DNA of 64,000 nt, from positions 25,694 through 89,693 of the forward strand of contig CAYNKL010000001.1 of assembly GCA_964397775.1 (NCBI GenBank), written 5' to 3'. Numbering within the stretch: position 1 is the stretch's first letter; each line of letters opens with the position of its first letter. Of this stretch, positions 1-9,118 are shown one piece after another. The notes beneath the pieces are model-generated. The model did not search any database, was not told the origin of the DNA, and saw nothing but the letters and a program-made list of their open reading frames with translations. The translations under genes were made by a program, and so were the position numbers. Origin of the DNA: Allosediminivita sp964397775 (GTDB taxonomy: Bacteria > Pseudomonadota > Alphaproteobacteria > Rhodobacterales > Rhodobacteraceae).

Positions 1-805
1 CTTCGGATCCCGCAGCGGTCAGGCTGGCTTCGACGAGCTGGGACAGAATGTCCTCGGGAAGACCGGCAGGCGCCCAGATTGTTGCGCCGGCGGGCATCGC
101 CACGCCGAATTTCTCCTGGATCGTCGGCACGTCGGGTGAGCGTTGCAGCGGCGCGTCGATCATCCCCAGCACCACGTTCATCTGGTCGAGGTAGCGGTTA
201 TGCACACCACCCGACCAGGCGAAGTCGATCTTGCCCCCGAGAAGGAAGGGCACCATCTCGCCGCCGCCCTTGGTCGGGACCGCGACCCAATCGAGCCCTT
301 CCTGCTTGCCGATATAGTTGACGAAGGCGCGCGAGATCGCGTTCTGGTCCGCGTAGCTGAGCTTGCCTTCCTGAGAGGCGGCGAGCAGGTCCTCGTAGGT
401 TTCGATGCCCGAGTCCTTGGAGGTGACGATGGCCATCTGCAACATGGCGACGCGGGCGATCGGCGTGAAACTGTCGAGTGAATAGTCGACATCTTCCGCG
501 ATCGGAGGCCAGAGCACGGTGGAGTCGGGCGCGAAGAGAAGGGTGTAGCCATCGGCTCCGGCTTTCGAGGCCGCGGTCGTGCCGATCTTTCCGCCGGCAC
601 CGGGCTGGGTCTTGACCAGAACCTTGCCTCCAAGCGCCGAGCCGAGCTCATCGGCAAAGACGCGCCCCATGGTTTCCACCGACCCGCCTGCCTGGTAGGG
701 CACGATTAGGGTGATCGGCTTGCTGGGATAATCGGCGGCAAAAGCCATCCCTGGGACTGCGAGTGCGGCGACCATGCAGGCCACCTTCACGATCTTCGAA
801 AGCAT
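1..805 (-). CDS. TTT transporter substrate-binding protein, C-terminus cut by window edge
   Basis: Periplasmic binding protein of the Bug/TctC family, which captures small organic acids, often carboxylates or aromatic acids, for a TctAB-type membrane partner. The protein starts with a signal peptide (MLSKIVKVACMVAALAVPG, then AFA) and continues with the family pattern: YPSKPITLIVPYQAGG near residue 25, a PGAGGKIG loop, and a GYTLLF segment. The ATG at 805 follows AGGAGT at 5-7 bases. The 3' end lies left of base 1, so the last residues are missing. Its membrane subunits are not in view on this side; the TctA/TctB at 5.4-7.4 kb have their own binding protein. It is divergent from the DUF3604 gene across 263 bases. 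Substrate unknown. Confidence 0.88.
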   Translation of the reverse strand, partial: MLSKIVKVACMVAALAVPGMAFAADYPSKPITLIVPYQAGGSVETMGRVFADELGSALGGKVLVKTQPGAGGKIGTTAASKAGADGYTLLFAPDSTVLWPPIAEDVDYSLDSFTPIARVAMLQMAIVTSKDSGIETYEDLLAASQEGKLSYADQNAISRAFVNYIGKQEGLDWVAVPTKGGGEMVPFLLGGKIDFAWSGGVHNRYLDQMNVVLGMIDAPLQRSPDVPTIQEKFGVAMPAGATIWAPAGLPEDILSQLVEASLTAAGSE

Positions 806-1068
806 GGGAACTCCTGTTGGTATCGGTTTACTATGTAGTTTAGTCGCCTCCAGACGGCGGCTTCGGCAAGCTTTACTCAATCGAGCCCCGCGGAATCGAG
901 GGTAAAATCTGCCGACCCCGGCGGGTGCGCCCAGATTTTCATCAATACACTAGAGTTTTTGAGCCAATCTCTGACGATACGCGCGGAATCTGGGCAAAAT
1001 TCAAATTTCCACTTCCAGTAACTACAGAGTTTTGGGAACCGTCCGTCTGACTGGTTCTAGGAGTTCCC

Positions 1069-3366
1069 ATGACGATCAAACGCGATGTCGACCCCGAAAT
1101 GATTGGCGAAAGCCGCCTGCGGACCATCCCCGGCACGGACCGGGACCTCTTTGGCACGGCCATCCTGGAGGGGCCGGACCACGTCGAGGTGCGCAGCTAT
1201 CAGACCTTCAGGATCACCTACACGACGGGCAAGCTGGGGCTCGACGATACCGGGGCCGTCCGTGTTGCGCTGCGCCTGATTTCGGATGCCGGGGCTCTGC
1301 AGACCACCGACCCGAGCGCGCCGAACTACGTCTCCGCGCGCTCCTCGGGCGACGGCCAGCTGATGCTGAAATACGATCGCAACGGCGGGCAGCGCCCCTG
1401 GAACGAGACGCTGACGATCTACCAGCGCGGCGGATACCTGCGCCCGGGCGAGACCATCGAAATCACCCTGGGCGACACATCGCAGGGCTCGCCGGGCCTT
1501 CTGATGTCCACCTTCTTCGAAGGCGCGCGGGTGTTCCGCGTGATGGCCGACGTGCAGGCCACCGGGAATTTCATTCCTCTGCCGGACACCCGCCTCGAAT
1601 TCACCGTGGGCGCAGGGCCGCTGCATCGTCACCTCGCGGTCCTGCCGACGCGCCGCCGCCCGGGCGAGAGCTTCTGCCTCGGCCTCAAGGCCGAAGACCT
1701 CTGGGGCAATCCGACCGATCAGGGACCGACACGCTTCACCGTCGAAAGCTCGCTGCCGGTGAGCGGCCTGCCCGAAGTGATCGAGTTCGCGCCGGAAAGC
1801 GGTGCGATGCGGATCGAACCGCTCAGCGTCGCCGAGGAGGGGCTCTTGACGCTGCGGCTCACCTCCGAGGACGGCCGTGTGGTCGAGGCCGGGCCGATGC
1901 AGATCCGCGAAGGTCATGTCCACTACTGGGGCGATCTGCACGGGCAGACCGGCGAGACGGTGGGCACCAATTCCATCGAGCATTACTTCGACTTCGCGCG
2001 CAACAAGTCCTTCCTCGACGTGACCTCGCATCAGGCGAACGACTTCCAGATCAAGCCCGCCTTCTGGGATAAGCTGAACCGTCTGACCGCAGAACTGAAC
2101 GAACCCGGCGTCTTCACCGTGCTTCCCGGCTACGAATGGTCTGGCAACACGGCGGTCGGCGGCGACCACAACGTGTTTTTCCGCGAGGAAGGCGCGCAGA
2201 TCTATCGTTGCTCGCACGCTCTGGTCGAGGAACACGACGACCTCGACGCGGATGCGCATACGCTGACCGATCTTTACGGCAAGCTGCACGCCGAACCCAT
2301 CGATGCGGTGATGTATGCCCACGTCGGCGGGCGCTACGCCAACATCCACTTCGATCACGACCCCAAGCTTGAGGCTGCGGTCGAGGTTCATTCGGCCTGG
2401 GGCAGCTTCGAATGGGTGCTGACCGACGGCTTCCCGACGCGCCGCCGTGTCGGTGTCGTGGCGAACTCGGACGGTCACAAGGGTCGGCCCGGGGCGTCCT
2501 ATCCCGGCGCGTCCTTCTTCGGGGCCTATGGCGGGCTGACCTGCTTCCTGATGGAAGAGAATACCCGCGACGCGGTGTTCGAGGCGATCCGCCGGCGCCA
2601 CACCTACGGCACCTCGGGGCCGCGCCTTGCCATCGACATCTCGGCCGAGCTTCCCGAAGGCGGCACGCTTTATCATCGAAACCCCCTGTCCGAGCCCGAT
2701 TGCGCGACCGAAGAGGTGCCCAGCTGCACCATGGGCGACATCGTGCGCAGCAACGGCGCCAGCGCCCGCATCTCGGTCGCGGTCGACGCGCCGGTCGGCA
2801 TCGAGAGCATCGAACTGCGGAGTGGCGGTGAAACCGTGACCCTCTGGCGCAGCTACCGCGAAAGCGATCTTGGCAGCCGGCTGAGGCTGATGTGGTCGGG
2901 GGCCGAGTACCGCGGGCGCGGGCGAAACACCCGCTGGCAGGGCCGTGCGCTTGTTGCCGGGGGGCGGATCGCGCAGTTCGCACCGGTCAACCGCCTGAAC
3001 CCCGAGCAGACGCTGGAACAGGTCGGCTCGAATGGCGCGGTCTTCGACACGATCACCACCGGCAACCGGATGGGCTGCGACATGTGGCTTGACGGCGCCG
3101 CACCCGAACTGAGCCTCACCACCAACCGCGGCGACCTCACGCTGCGCCCGGCGGACCTCGGGATCGAGCCGGTGGTCATGGACGCCGGCGGCCTCGCTCG
3201 GAAGCTGGTCGCCCAGCGACTGCCGGACGCACCGCTGACCCGGAACGCCAGCTTCGAGGCTGAGGTCGAGATCGCCGAAACCGGCGACACGCCCGTCTGG
3301 ATCTGCGTGAACCTCGAGGACGGCAACCAGGCGTGGACCTCACCGATCTACCTGCACCGGGACTGA
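1069..3366 (+). CDS. DUF3604 domain protein (PHP-like metallohydrolase fold)
   Basis: 765 residues matching the DUF3604 family, whose members resemble PHP/amidohydrolase metal enzymes and mostly lack a defined substrate. An N-terminal beta-rich half (about 1-280) precedes the metal-site half: HYWGDLHGQTGE near residue 285, TSHQANDF near 320, GGDHNVFF near 365, and NSDGHKGRPG near 465, which supply the expected histidines and aspartates. I see no signal peptide, so it is probably cytoplasmic. The start is an ATG with TAGGAG 7 bases upstream. It is a single-gene unit, divergent from a TTT binding protein, and is followed by a hairpin at 3386-3417. The family call is firm; the reaction is unknown. 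Confidence 0.85.
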   Translation: MTIKRDVDPEMIGESRLRTIPGTDRDLFGTAILEGPDHVEVRSYQTFRITYTTGKLGLDDTGAVRVALRLISDAGALQTTDPSAPNYVSARSSGDGQLMLKYDRNGGQRPWNETLTIYQRGGYLRPGETIEITLGDTSQGSPGLLMSTFFEGARVFRVMADVQATGNFIPLPDTRLEFTVGAGPLHRHLAVLPTRRRPGESFCLGLKAEDLWGNPTDQGPTRFTVESSLPVSGLPEVIEFAPESGAMRIEPLSVAEEGLLTLRLTSEDGRVVEAGPMQIREGHVHYWGDLHGQTGETVGTNSIEHYFDFARNKSFLDVTSHQANDFQIKPAFWDKLNRLTAELNEPGVFTVLPGYEWSGNTAVGGDHNVFFREEGAQIYRCSHALVEEHDDLDADAHTLTDLYGKLHAEPIDAVMYAHVGGRYANIHFDHDPKLEAAVEVHSAWGSFEWVLTDGFPTRRRVGVVANSDGHKGRPGASYPGASFFGAYGGLTCFLMEENTRDAVFEAIRRRHTYGTSGPRLAIDISAELPEGGTLYHRNPLSEPDCATEEVPSCTMGDIVRSNGASARISVAVDAPVGIESIELRSGGETVTLWRSYRESDLGSRLRLMWSGAEYRGRGRNTRWQGRALVAGGRIAQFAPVNRLNPEQTLEQVGSNGAVFDTITTGNRMGCDMWLDGAAPELSLTTNRGDLTLRPADLGIEPVVMDAGGLARKLVAQRLPDAPLTRNASFEAEVEIAETGDTPVWICVNLEDGNQAWTSPIYLHRD

Positions 3367-3385
3367 CCTCTCGCCAGCCCTGAAC

Positions 3386-3417
3386 GGGTCCCGCCGCTTT
3401 CGCCAGCGGCAGGACCC
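3386..3417 (+). terminator. Hairpin after the DUF3604 gene
   Basis: Inverted repeat 20 bases past the stop: arms GGGTCC-C-GCCGCT and AGCGGC-A-GGACCC around a 6-base loop. The arms pair perfectly apart from one C/A mismatch. There is no clear T tract after it, so it may be a weak or Rho-assisted terminator. Confidence 0.5.
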
Positions 3418-3455
3418 CGGATCCCTGCTGCCCTCTGCCAAGTCGTGATGCTGCA

Positions 3456-5198
3456 ATGAAAACTCGCCACAGGTCCTACCCGGCGCGGGCTCTCAGATAT
3501 GCCCGGGCGCGCTTTCGCAGGGACGATTTCTGGCTCGCGGGGATCGCGGCGCTGCTGGGCATCGTCTGCGGGGTCAGCGTTGCGGCCTTCGACTGGCTGG
3601 TGAAGCACATCCAGCTCCTCGCCTTCGGGCTCGGCACCGGTGAGATCAGCGGCGCCGATGCCATCCCGCTCGACCGGCTCTGGGTGCCGCTGGCGGGCGG
3701 CATCGCGGTCGGTGCCACGATCTGGATCGCCAAGCGTCTGGGGCGCCGGCTGGAAAAGGTCGATCCGATCGAGGCCAACGCCCTGACGGGCGGACGCATT
3801 CCCCTTCCGGGTGCGCTGTGGATCATGGTCCAGACCCTGCTCTCGCATGGCATGGGCGCTTCTGTGGGGATGGAGGGGGCACATACGCAGCTCTGTTCAG
3901 CCCTGGGCTCGAAAGCCGGCTCCCTGGCCTCCGGACGGCGCAATGACATGCGCCTACTGGTCGCCTGCGGCGCGGGCGCCTCGATTGCAGCGCTGTTCCA
4001 GTCCCCCATCGCGGGGGCCTTCTATGCCTTTGAACTGGTCATCGCCGCGTATTCGATCGGAAACCTCGCGCCGGTGGTGATCGCCTCGCTGGCCGCGGCA
4101 GGCACGCGCATGGTGCTCTACCCGTCCGCCCTGCACTTCGAGGTGCCGGCGTTGTCCCTCGGGCCCTCGGCGGTTGTCATGATCCTGATGATCACCTTTG
4201 CGACCGTGGCCATGGCCATCGCCGTCATGCGCTGCTGTACACGCGTGGAGATCCTGCTCCGGGCGATCATGCCTGCCTGGCTGGCGCCCGTTCTTGGCGG
4301 GGCCGGGCTCGCTGTCCTCGCCCTGGCGAGCCCCGCGGCGCTATCCTCGGGGCGCTCGGCCTTGCAGGATCTCTTCGCTCAGGATGCGTTCTGGTGGGTG
4401 CTTGCCGGCGTGCTTGTGCTGAAAGCCCTGGCCGTCATCCTTTCGATCGGCACCGGGTTCAGGGGCGGTCTGTCCTTCGCCTCGCTGTTCCTCGGCATGC
4501 TCTGCGGCAAGCTGATCGCCACGCTGATGGCATTGCTGGGCTGGCAGCCCCTGCCAACGGAAATCTGTGAGCTGGTGGGCATGACGGTTTCGGCAACGGC
4601 CATCATCGGCGCCCCGCTGGCAATGGCCTTCCTCGTGGCCTTCGCGACCGGCGATATCGCAATGGTGGTGCCGCTGGTCTGTGTGGCGGCCCTGACCACC
4701 GTGCTGGTCCGGCGCCTGTTCGGCTTTTCCTTCGCGACCTGGCGCTTCCATCTTCGCGGCGATCCGATCCGCTCGGCCGCCGATGTCGGCTGGCTGCAGG
4801 AGCTCAAGGTCGGCGAGATGATGCGGAGGGATGCGACACCGGTGCTCTACGACACCGACCTCGCCCAGTTCCGAAAGCGGTATCCGCCAGGATCCCGGCA
4901 CCGGGTCGTGGTGACCGATCGCGACGGCACCTACCTGGGCATCCTGTCGGTGCCGGAGCTCCACAATCCTGCGTCGGATGACAAGGACATGGCCGATCTG
5001 CTGCGGCTTTCGGGGAGCTATCTGACACCAGAGATGACCGCACCCGAGGCCCTGAAACACTTCGCGCGGAGCGGAAGCGACGCCCTCGCGGTCGTGGACC
5101 GGGACACCCACAAGGCGCTCGGCGTGCTCATGGAGCCTTATGTCCTGCGGCGCAGTGCCGAACTGGCCGAGCGACGGATGCATGCACTTGTCAACTGA
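3456..5198 (+). CDS. ClC-family anion channel/antiporter with C-terminal CBS pair
   Basis: 580-residue membrane protein of the voltage-gated chloride channel (ClC) family, which moves Cl- or other anions, often in exchange for protons. About ten hydrophobic helices fill residues 25-420. Residues from about 450 to the end (VGEMMRRDATPVLYDTDL..., VVTDRDGTYLGILSV, ALAVVDRDTHKALGVL) form two CBS-type regulatory repeats. The three selectivity motifs deviate: GSGIP reads GGRIP, GREGP reads GMEGA, and GxFxP reads GLSFA. The gating glutamate of the second motif is kept. The start ATG at 3456 has no strong ribosome site; TTG/GTG alternatives were not preferred. It is convergent with tctA across a terminator. 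Family sure; ion uncertain. Confidence 0.85.
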   Translation: MKTRHRSYPARALRYARARFRRDDFWLAGIAALLGIVCGVSVAAFDWLVKHIQLLAFGLGTGEISGADAIPLDRLWVPLAGGIAVGATIWIAKRLGRRLEKVDPIEANALTGGRIPLPGALWIMVQTLLSHGMGASVGMEGAHTQLCSALGSKAGSLASGRRNDMRLLVACGAGASIAALFQSPIAGAFYAFELVIAAYSIGNLAPVVIASLAAAGTRMVLYPSALHFEVPALSLGPSAVVMILMITFATVAMAIAVMRCCTRVEILLRAIMPAWLAPVLGGAGLAVLALASPAALSSGRSALQDLFAQDAFWWVLAGVLVLKALAVILSIGTGFRGGLSFASLFLGMLCGKLIATLMALLGWQPLPTEICELVGMTVSATAIIGAPLAMAFLVAFATGDIAMVVPLVCVAALTTVLVRRLFGFSFATWRFHLRGDPIRSAADVGWLQELKVGEMMRRDATPVLYDTDLAQFRKRYPPGSRHRVVVTDRDGTYLGILSVPELHNPASDDKDMADLLRLSGSYLTPEMTAPEALKHFARSGSDALAVVDRDTHKALGVLMEPYVLRRSAELAERRMHALVN

Positions 5199-5377
5199 GT
5201 AACAGAAGGGGCTGTTCTGTCCCACTGCGCCGCCGTCCAACCTTGGAACGCCGGAAGCCAGGGCTTTCGGCCTCATGCTCCGCTCGGCAATCCTTGACCG
5301 CCACGCACCCCTTTTCGGCTCCTACCGTCTCTCGCTTCTCGCCCTGAGCGGACCTCCGTCACGACAAGGATGCTGCG

Positions 5378-5407
5378 ATCCCGGCTCGATCCGGAGCCGG
5401 GATTTCT
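5378..5407 (+). terminator. Rho-independent terminator after the ClC gene
   Basis: Perfect 9-bp stem ATCCCGGCT / AGCCGGGAT with an 8-base loop, followed directly by TTCTTT on the plus strand. It lies between the convergent ClC gene and tctA; the T-rich side suits transcripts of the ClC gene. Confidence 0.75.
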
Positions 5408-5421
5408 TTGGTCACATCAGG

Positions 5422-6912
5422 TCAGGCGCTGCGTCGACGCCGCGAAATTGCAGCTACGATCGGGAAAAGTACCAGCCCGAGGGTCGCAAGCGCGATGACC
5501 GCCGAGATCGGCCGCGTCACCAGTTCGGTGACATCGCCGCGGCTGATCAGGAGCGCCCGGCGCACGTTCTGTTCCGCCATGGGCCCGAGGATCAGGCCAA
5601 GGACGATGGGCGCCAGCGGGATGTTCGTCTTCTCGAAGACGTAGCCCGCCAGACCGGCCACGAACATGATCCAGAGGTCGATGACCCGGCCGTTGATGAC
5701 GTAGACGCCGACCGCCATCAGCACGAGGATGGTCGGAACGAGCATCACGCCAGGCAGCCTCTGGACCTGGGCAAAGATCTTGGTAGCCGCCGCGCCGCCG
5801 ACGGCGAGGATCAGCAGCGACGTCAGCAGCATCTGCACCATGAAGCCGCCGACGAGGCCGGGGTTCTGGTGGAAAAGCTGCGGGCCGGGTTGCAACCCGT
5901 GGATCAGCAGCGCGCCCAGCACCAGCGCGGCGATGACGTTGCCCGGAATGCCAAGCGTCAGCGCCGGGATCATCGAGGCCGCGTTGTCGGAGTTGTTGCC
6001 GCATTCCGCCGCCGCCACGCCGACCGGGTTGCCCTTGCCAAAGCTGTCAGGGTCGTCACTGGCGCTCTTGGCGGCGTTGTAGCTGAGGAAGGCCGCGATG
6101 TTTCCGCCCGCACCGGGCAGGATGCCCACGCCGATGCCGATCAGGGAGGACCGGATCCAGGTCGGCACGAGGCTGCGCACCTCGGACCACGGCACCTTGG
6201 CCGGTTCCAGCTTGAGCTGCGCCGCCGAGAGCCCCTTGAGGTCGGCCGCCTCGGCCAGTGCGATGACCGGCGGCAGGGCATAGAGCCCGACAAGGATCAC
6301 GATGAGGTCGAGACCGCTCAGCAGCCAGACCTCGCCGAAGGTGAACCGCGCCGTGCCCGACAGCTGATCGAGCCCGACCGTGCCGAGCAGCAGGCCCAGT
6401 GTCGCCGCCATCAGCCCCTTGGCCGCGTCCGTGCCCACGAGCACGCCGATGGAGGCCATGCCGAACATGGCGATCCAGAAATACTCCGCCGGCCCGAAAG
6501 CCAGCGTCGCCCGGGCCAGGATCGGGCCGATTGTCATCAGGGCGATGGCCGAGGCCGTGCCGCCGAGGGCCGAGGACCAGCAGGCGATCTTGAGCGCGCG
6601 CGCGGCCTCGCCCCGCTGCGCCATCGGGTAGCCATCGAAGGTGGTCGCGATGGCCGCGGGCGTGCCCGGAATGCGCAGCAGGATCGCCGGGATGGCGCCG
6701 CCATACATCGACCCGTTGTAGATCCCCGCGACCATGCCGAGCGCGACTAGCGGTTCCATCGAATAGGTCAGCGGCAGCAGCAGGGCGATGGCCATGACCG
6801 GGTTGAGGCCCGGCAGGGCTCCGATGAAGACGCCGAGGATCGAGGCGCCGATCATCGCCGCTATCGGCCCGAGCGCGAAGACGCCCGAAAGAACTTGGGT
6901 CACGATATCCAT
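5422..6912 (-). CDS. tctA: TTT transporter large membrane subunit TctA
   Basis: 496 residues, the usual TctA length, with about twelve hydrophobic segments. Clear family signatures include GALPGLNPVMAIALLLPLTY near residue 32, IPGTPAAIATTFDGYPMAQRG near residue 82, and a second repeat GILPGAGGNIAAFLSY near residue 260. It forms the inner-membrane pore of a tripartite tricarboxylate transporter and uses an ion gradient to import a carboxylate delivered by TctC. It is last in the gntR-tctC-tctB-tctA operon; the 13-base gap from tctB indicates co-transcription. The start ATG at 6912 follows AGGCCATTCC, a weak ribosome site. Substrate is not predictable from the sequence. Confidence 0.93.
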   Translation of the reverse strand: MDIVTQVLSGVFALGPIAAMIGASILGVFIGALPGLNPVMAIALLLPLTYSMEPLVALGMVAGIYNGSMYGGAIPAILLRIPGTPAAIATTFDGYPMAQRGEAARALKIACWSSALGGTASAIALMTIGPILARATLAFGPAEYFWIAMFGMASIGVLVGTDAAKGLMAATLGLLLGTVGLDQLSGTARFTFGEVWLLSGLDLIVILVGLYALPPVIALAEAADLKGLSAAQLKLEPAKVPWSEVRSLVPTWIRSSLIGIGVGILPGAGGNIAAFLSYNAAKSASDDPDSFGKGNPVGVAAAECGNNSDNAASMIPALTLGIPGNVIAALVLGALLIHGLQPGPQLFHQNPGLVGGFMVQMLLTSLLILAVGGAAATKIFAQVQRLPGVMLVPTILVLMAVGVYVINGRVIDLWIMFVAGLAGYVFEKTNIPLAPIVLGLILGPMAEQNVRRALLISRGDVTELVTRPISAVIALATLGLVLFPIVAAISRRRRSA

Positions 6913-6925
6913 GGAATGGCCTCGA

Positions 6926-7360
6926 TCAGAAGGTTTGCCAGAACTCGGTCGGCAGCGGCTTTTCGAGAACGATCGAGAAGACCGTCCAGACGATGGCCAC
7001 GAAGAGGGCCGCCGTTACAGCCAGGTAGACCGACTGCCGGAAGCCGAGCGCGACCGGCAGCGCCAGCACGACAAGCGCCGATGCGGTGTAGAAGCCGAGG
7101 AGCGGCACGAGGGCGAGATAGCCCGCGCCCACGATCACGGTGACAGCCACGCGGCCGGTGTGTTCGGTCAGCGGGCGCGGGGTTGCCCGTCCCCGGAGGG
7201 CCGCCTTGGCCGCGACGATGACGCCGAAGGCCGCAAGGACGAGGCCGAGCACCATGGGATAGGTGCCCGACGCTCCGGAATAGGCAGTGGCCTTCGCCGC
7301 CGCGAAAAGACCGAGGGCGGCAAAGATGGCGCCGAGGACGATATCCTGCCGCCGTTCCAT
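6926..7360 (-). CDS. tctB: TTT transporter small membrane subunit TctB
   Basis: 144 residues with four hydrophobic helices (about 8-27, 37-55, 78-98, 108-140). This is the size and topology of TctB, the poorly conserved small subunit that accompanies TctA. Its ATG at 7360 overlaps the last base of the tctC stop codon, so translation is coupled. The call rests mainly on position between tctC and tctA and on the hydrophobic pattern, since TctB has little motif content. Confidence 0.88.
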   Translation of the reverse strand: MERRQDIVLGAIFAALGLFAAAKATAYSGASGTYPMVLGLVLAAFGVIVAAKAALRGRATPRPLTEHTGRVAVTVIVGAGYLALVPLLGFYTASALVVLALPVALGFRQSVYLAVTAALFVAIVWTVFSIVLEKPLPTEFWQTF

Positions 7361-8310
7361 CAGCTGCCCAGACCCAGCTTCTCGGCGACCTTGGCGAGCG
7401 CGTCGTATTCGTTGCGCAGGCGCTCTGCGAGCGCCTCTCCGGTCACCACGTTCGGCACCTCACCCTTAGTGGCGAGGAATTCGACGTAGGATGGATCGTT
7501 CACGGTCTTTTCGAGCGCCGCGGCCAGACGGTCAGCGATGGCCTGGTCGGTGCCTGCGGGGGCCAGCACCATGCGCCACAGGAGCGTTTCCTCGGACCCG
7601 AGGCCCAGCTCTTCGAGGCCCGCGGCCTGCGGCAGGGCCTCGACCGGGGCGGCCGAGGTCACGACCAGGCACTTGGCTTCACCGGATTCGGTGTAGGGCA
7701 GCACCGGCGAGATCGAGCCGCCGTAGATGTCGATATGGCCGCCGAGGAAGTTCTGCAGCGTCTCACCCGCGCCGCCGAAGGGGATGGCCACGGCCTCGAT
7801 GTCCTTCGCCTGGAAGATGCGTTCGGCGGCCATCTGCATGGTGCCGCCGATGCCGTCGTTGCCGTAGGTGTACTTGCCCGGGTTGGCCGCGAGCTCGGCC
7901 AGGAATTCCTCACCGGTCTCGGCGGGGAAGTCCGGGGACACGCACATCGTGTAGGCGGTTTCCGAGGTCGAGGCGATGGGCGTGAAGCTGTCCACATCGT
8001 AGGCCACGTTCTGCACCTGGGGCACCGTGGTGATCGGGCTGTTCCAGGTCGCCAGCAGCGAATAGCCGTTGGGCTTGTCCATCATGAACTGGGTGACGCC
8101 GACCGAGCCGCCGCCGCCTGCGACGTTGAGGATGGCGAGCGATGTGCCAAGCTCTTCCTCGAGCAGGGTGGCCAGCTTGCGGGCGCTGGTGTCGGTGCCG
8201 CCGCCGGAGGGGGCCGGGATCGTCACCTCGATGGCGCGGTCGGGGTATTCGGCAAGCGCTGCCACTGTGGAAAGCGCCAGCGCGCTTGCGCCGATAAGCA
8301 GGGTTTTCAT
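7360..8310 (-). CDS. tctC: TTT transporter substrate-binding protein TctC
   Basis: 316 residues. A signal peptide (MKTLLIGASALALSTVAAL) is followed by the family pattern YPDRAIEVTIPAPSGGGTD, a glycine-rich loop NVAGGGGSVG, and YSLLATWNSP. It binds the substrate in the periplasm and docks onto TctA/B. A strong ribosome site AAAGGGAGGAAG precedes the ATG. It is second in the operon behind a GntR regulator (27-base gap), so the regulator probably senses the imported compound or its product. Unlike the two ABC and the TRAP systems in this window, no hairpin separates the binding protein from the membrane genes. Confidence 0.92.
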   Translation of the reverse strand: MKTLLIGASALALSTVAALAEYPDRAIEVTIPAPSGGGTDTSARKLATLLEEELGTSLAILNVAGGGGSVGVTQFMMDKPNGYSLLATWNSPITTVPQVQNVAYDVDSFTPIASTSETAYTMCVSPDFPAETGEEFLAELAANPGKYTYGNDGIGGTMQMAAERIFQAKDIEAVAIPFGGAGETLQNFLGGHIDIYGGSISPVLPYTESGEAKCLVVTSAAPVEALPQAAGLEELGLGSEETLLWRMVLAPAGTDQAIADRLAAALEKTVNDPSYVEFLATKGEVPNVVTGEALAERLRNEYDALAKVAEKLGLGS

Positions 8311-8337
8311 GGTCTTCCTCCCTTTGGATACTGGATG

Positions 8338-9066
8338 TCAGCCGATGCGGCTGCGGTAGCGGAAACGGTCGGCCCGTCCCGAGGCGACCCGCCATTCGAT
8401 GGCTTCGCCGGTCATGGCAAAGGCGGTGCGTTCGATCCGGGCGACGGGATCGCCCTCTGTCATGCCGAGGCGCAGGGCTATGGTCCGATCTGCGGTGCCA
8501 AAGCTGACCTCGTCCTCGGCCCGCGCGACGAATACGCCGAAGCGTTCGAAATAGACCGGGTACAGAAGCGGCCCGATATCTTCTGCCGGGATCAACTCGA
8601 ACCCCGGAAAGCGCGCCTGCGGAATATAGATCTCTTCGAAAAGGAGCGGCTGTTCGGACAGGCAGCGCAGGCGCTCGATGCGGATGACCTCTGTGGTGCC
8701 GAGCGTATCGGCCAGGTGTTCGGTGGGCGTCACCAGAGCGCGCGAGATCAGTCGGCTGGTCGGGATGCTCTGTTCCGCGCCGTGTTCGCGCACCTGGAAG
8801 AACCGGAACAGGGTCGCGTCGAAGGCCGGCTTGCGCAGGAAGGTGCCCGCGCCCTGCCGCCGTTCGAGAAGCCCCTCGTCCGAGAGCTGCTGCAGGGCCT
8901 TGCGCACGGTCCCGACCGAAAGCGCATGTTCTGCGGCGAGACGATTGTCCGAGGGCAATGCCTCGTCCGGCTGCCATTCGCCGGCGGCGATGCGGCGCGC
9001 GATGTCGTCACGCAGCCGAAGATAGGCGGGAAGCCTGTCGTCACTGACCGTCGATGCATGTGCCAT
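8338..9066 (-). CDS. GntR-family regulator with UTRA ligand domain (HutC type)
   Basis: 242 residues from the ATG at 9066, chosen because GGAGGAGA lies 6 bases upstream; an in-frame ATG at 9114 would add 16 unconserved residues. The N-terminus is a winged helix (YLRLRDDIARRIAAGEW, LPSDNRLAAEHALSVGTVRK, GLLERRQGAGTFL). Residues 85-242 form the UTRA small-molecule domain. It is first in the TTT operon and divergent from the amidohydrolase gene. The 86-base gap holds two inverted repeats (9097-9115, 9119-9130) suited to autoregulation and control of both arms. The effector is probably a substrate or product of the transporter/hydrolase pair (inference). Confidence 0.9.
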   Translation of the reverse strand: MAHASTVSDDRLPAYLRLRDDIARRIAAGEWQPDEALPSDNRLAAEHALSVGTVRKALQQLSDEGLLERRQGAGTFLRKPAFDATLFRFFQVREHGAEQSIPTSRLISRALVTPTEHLADTLGTTEVIRIERLRCLSEQPLLFEEIYIPQARFPGFELIPAEDIGPLLYPVYFERFGVFVARAEDEVSFGTADRTIALRLGMTEGDPVARIERTAFAMTGEAIEWRVASGRADRFRYRSRIG

Positions 9067-9096
9067 GTCGTCTCCTCCGGCTTCGTTTGTAGTCGT

Positions 9097-9115
9097 GTTG
9101 ACCGCTTCAGTCAAC
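9097..9115. promoter_or_regulatory. Inverted repeat GTTGAC-N7-GTCAAC, candidate GntR operator
   Basis: Perfect 6-bp arms in the divergent gntR/amidohydrolase spacer. The TTGACC inside the left arm could also serve as a -35 element for the plus-strand gene. The operator role is inferred from position. Confidence 0.5.
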
Positions 9116-9118
9116 TAG

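Noticed and set aside
1036..1057. GAACC-N12-GGTTC upstream of the DUF3604 gene, considered as an operator
   Set aside because: Arms of only five bases are expected by chance in a spacer of this size.
1057..2676. 539-residue minus-strand frame opposite the DUF3604 gene
   Set aside because: Overlaps a complete, motif-bearing gene and lacks a plausible ribosome site.
5275..6750. 491-residue plus-strand frame opposite tctA
   Set aside because: Highly charged Arg/Asp/Gln/His translation typical of antisense to membrane-protein genes.
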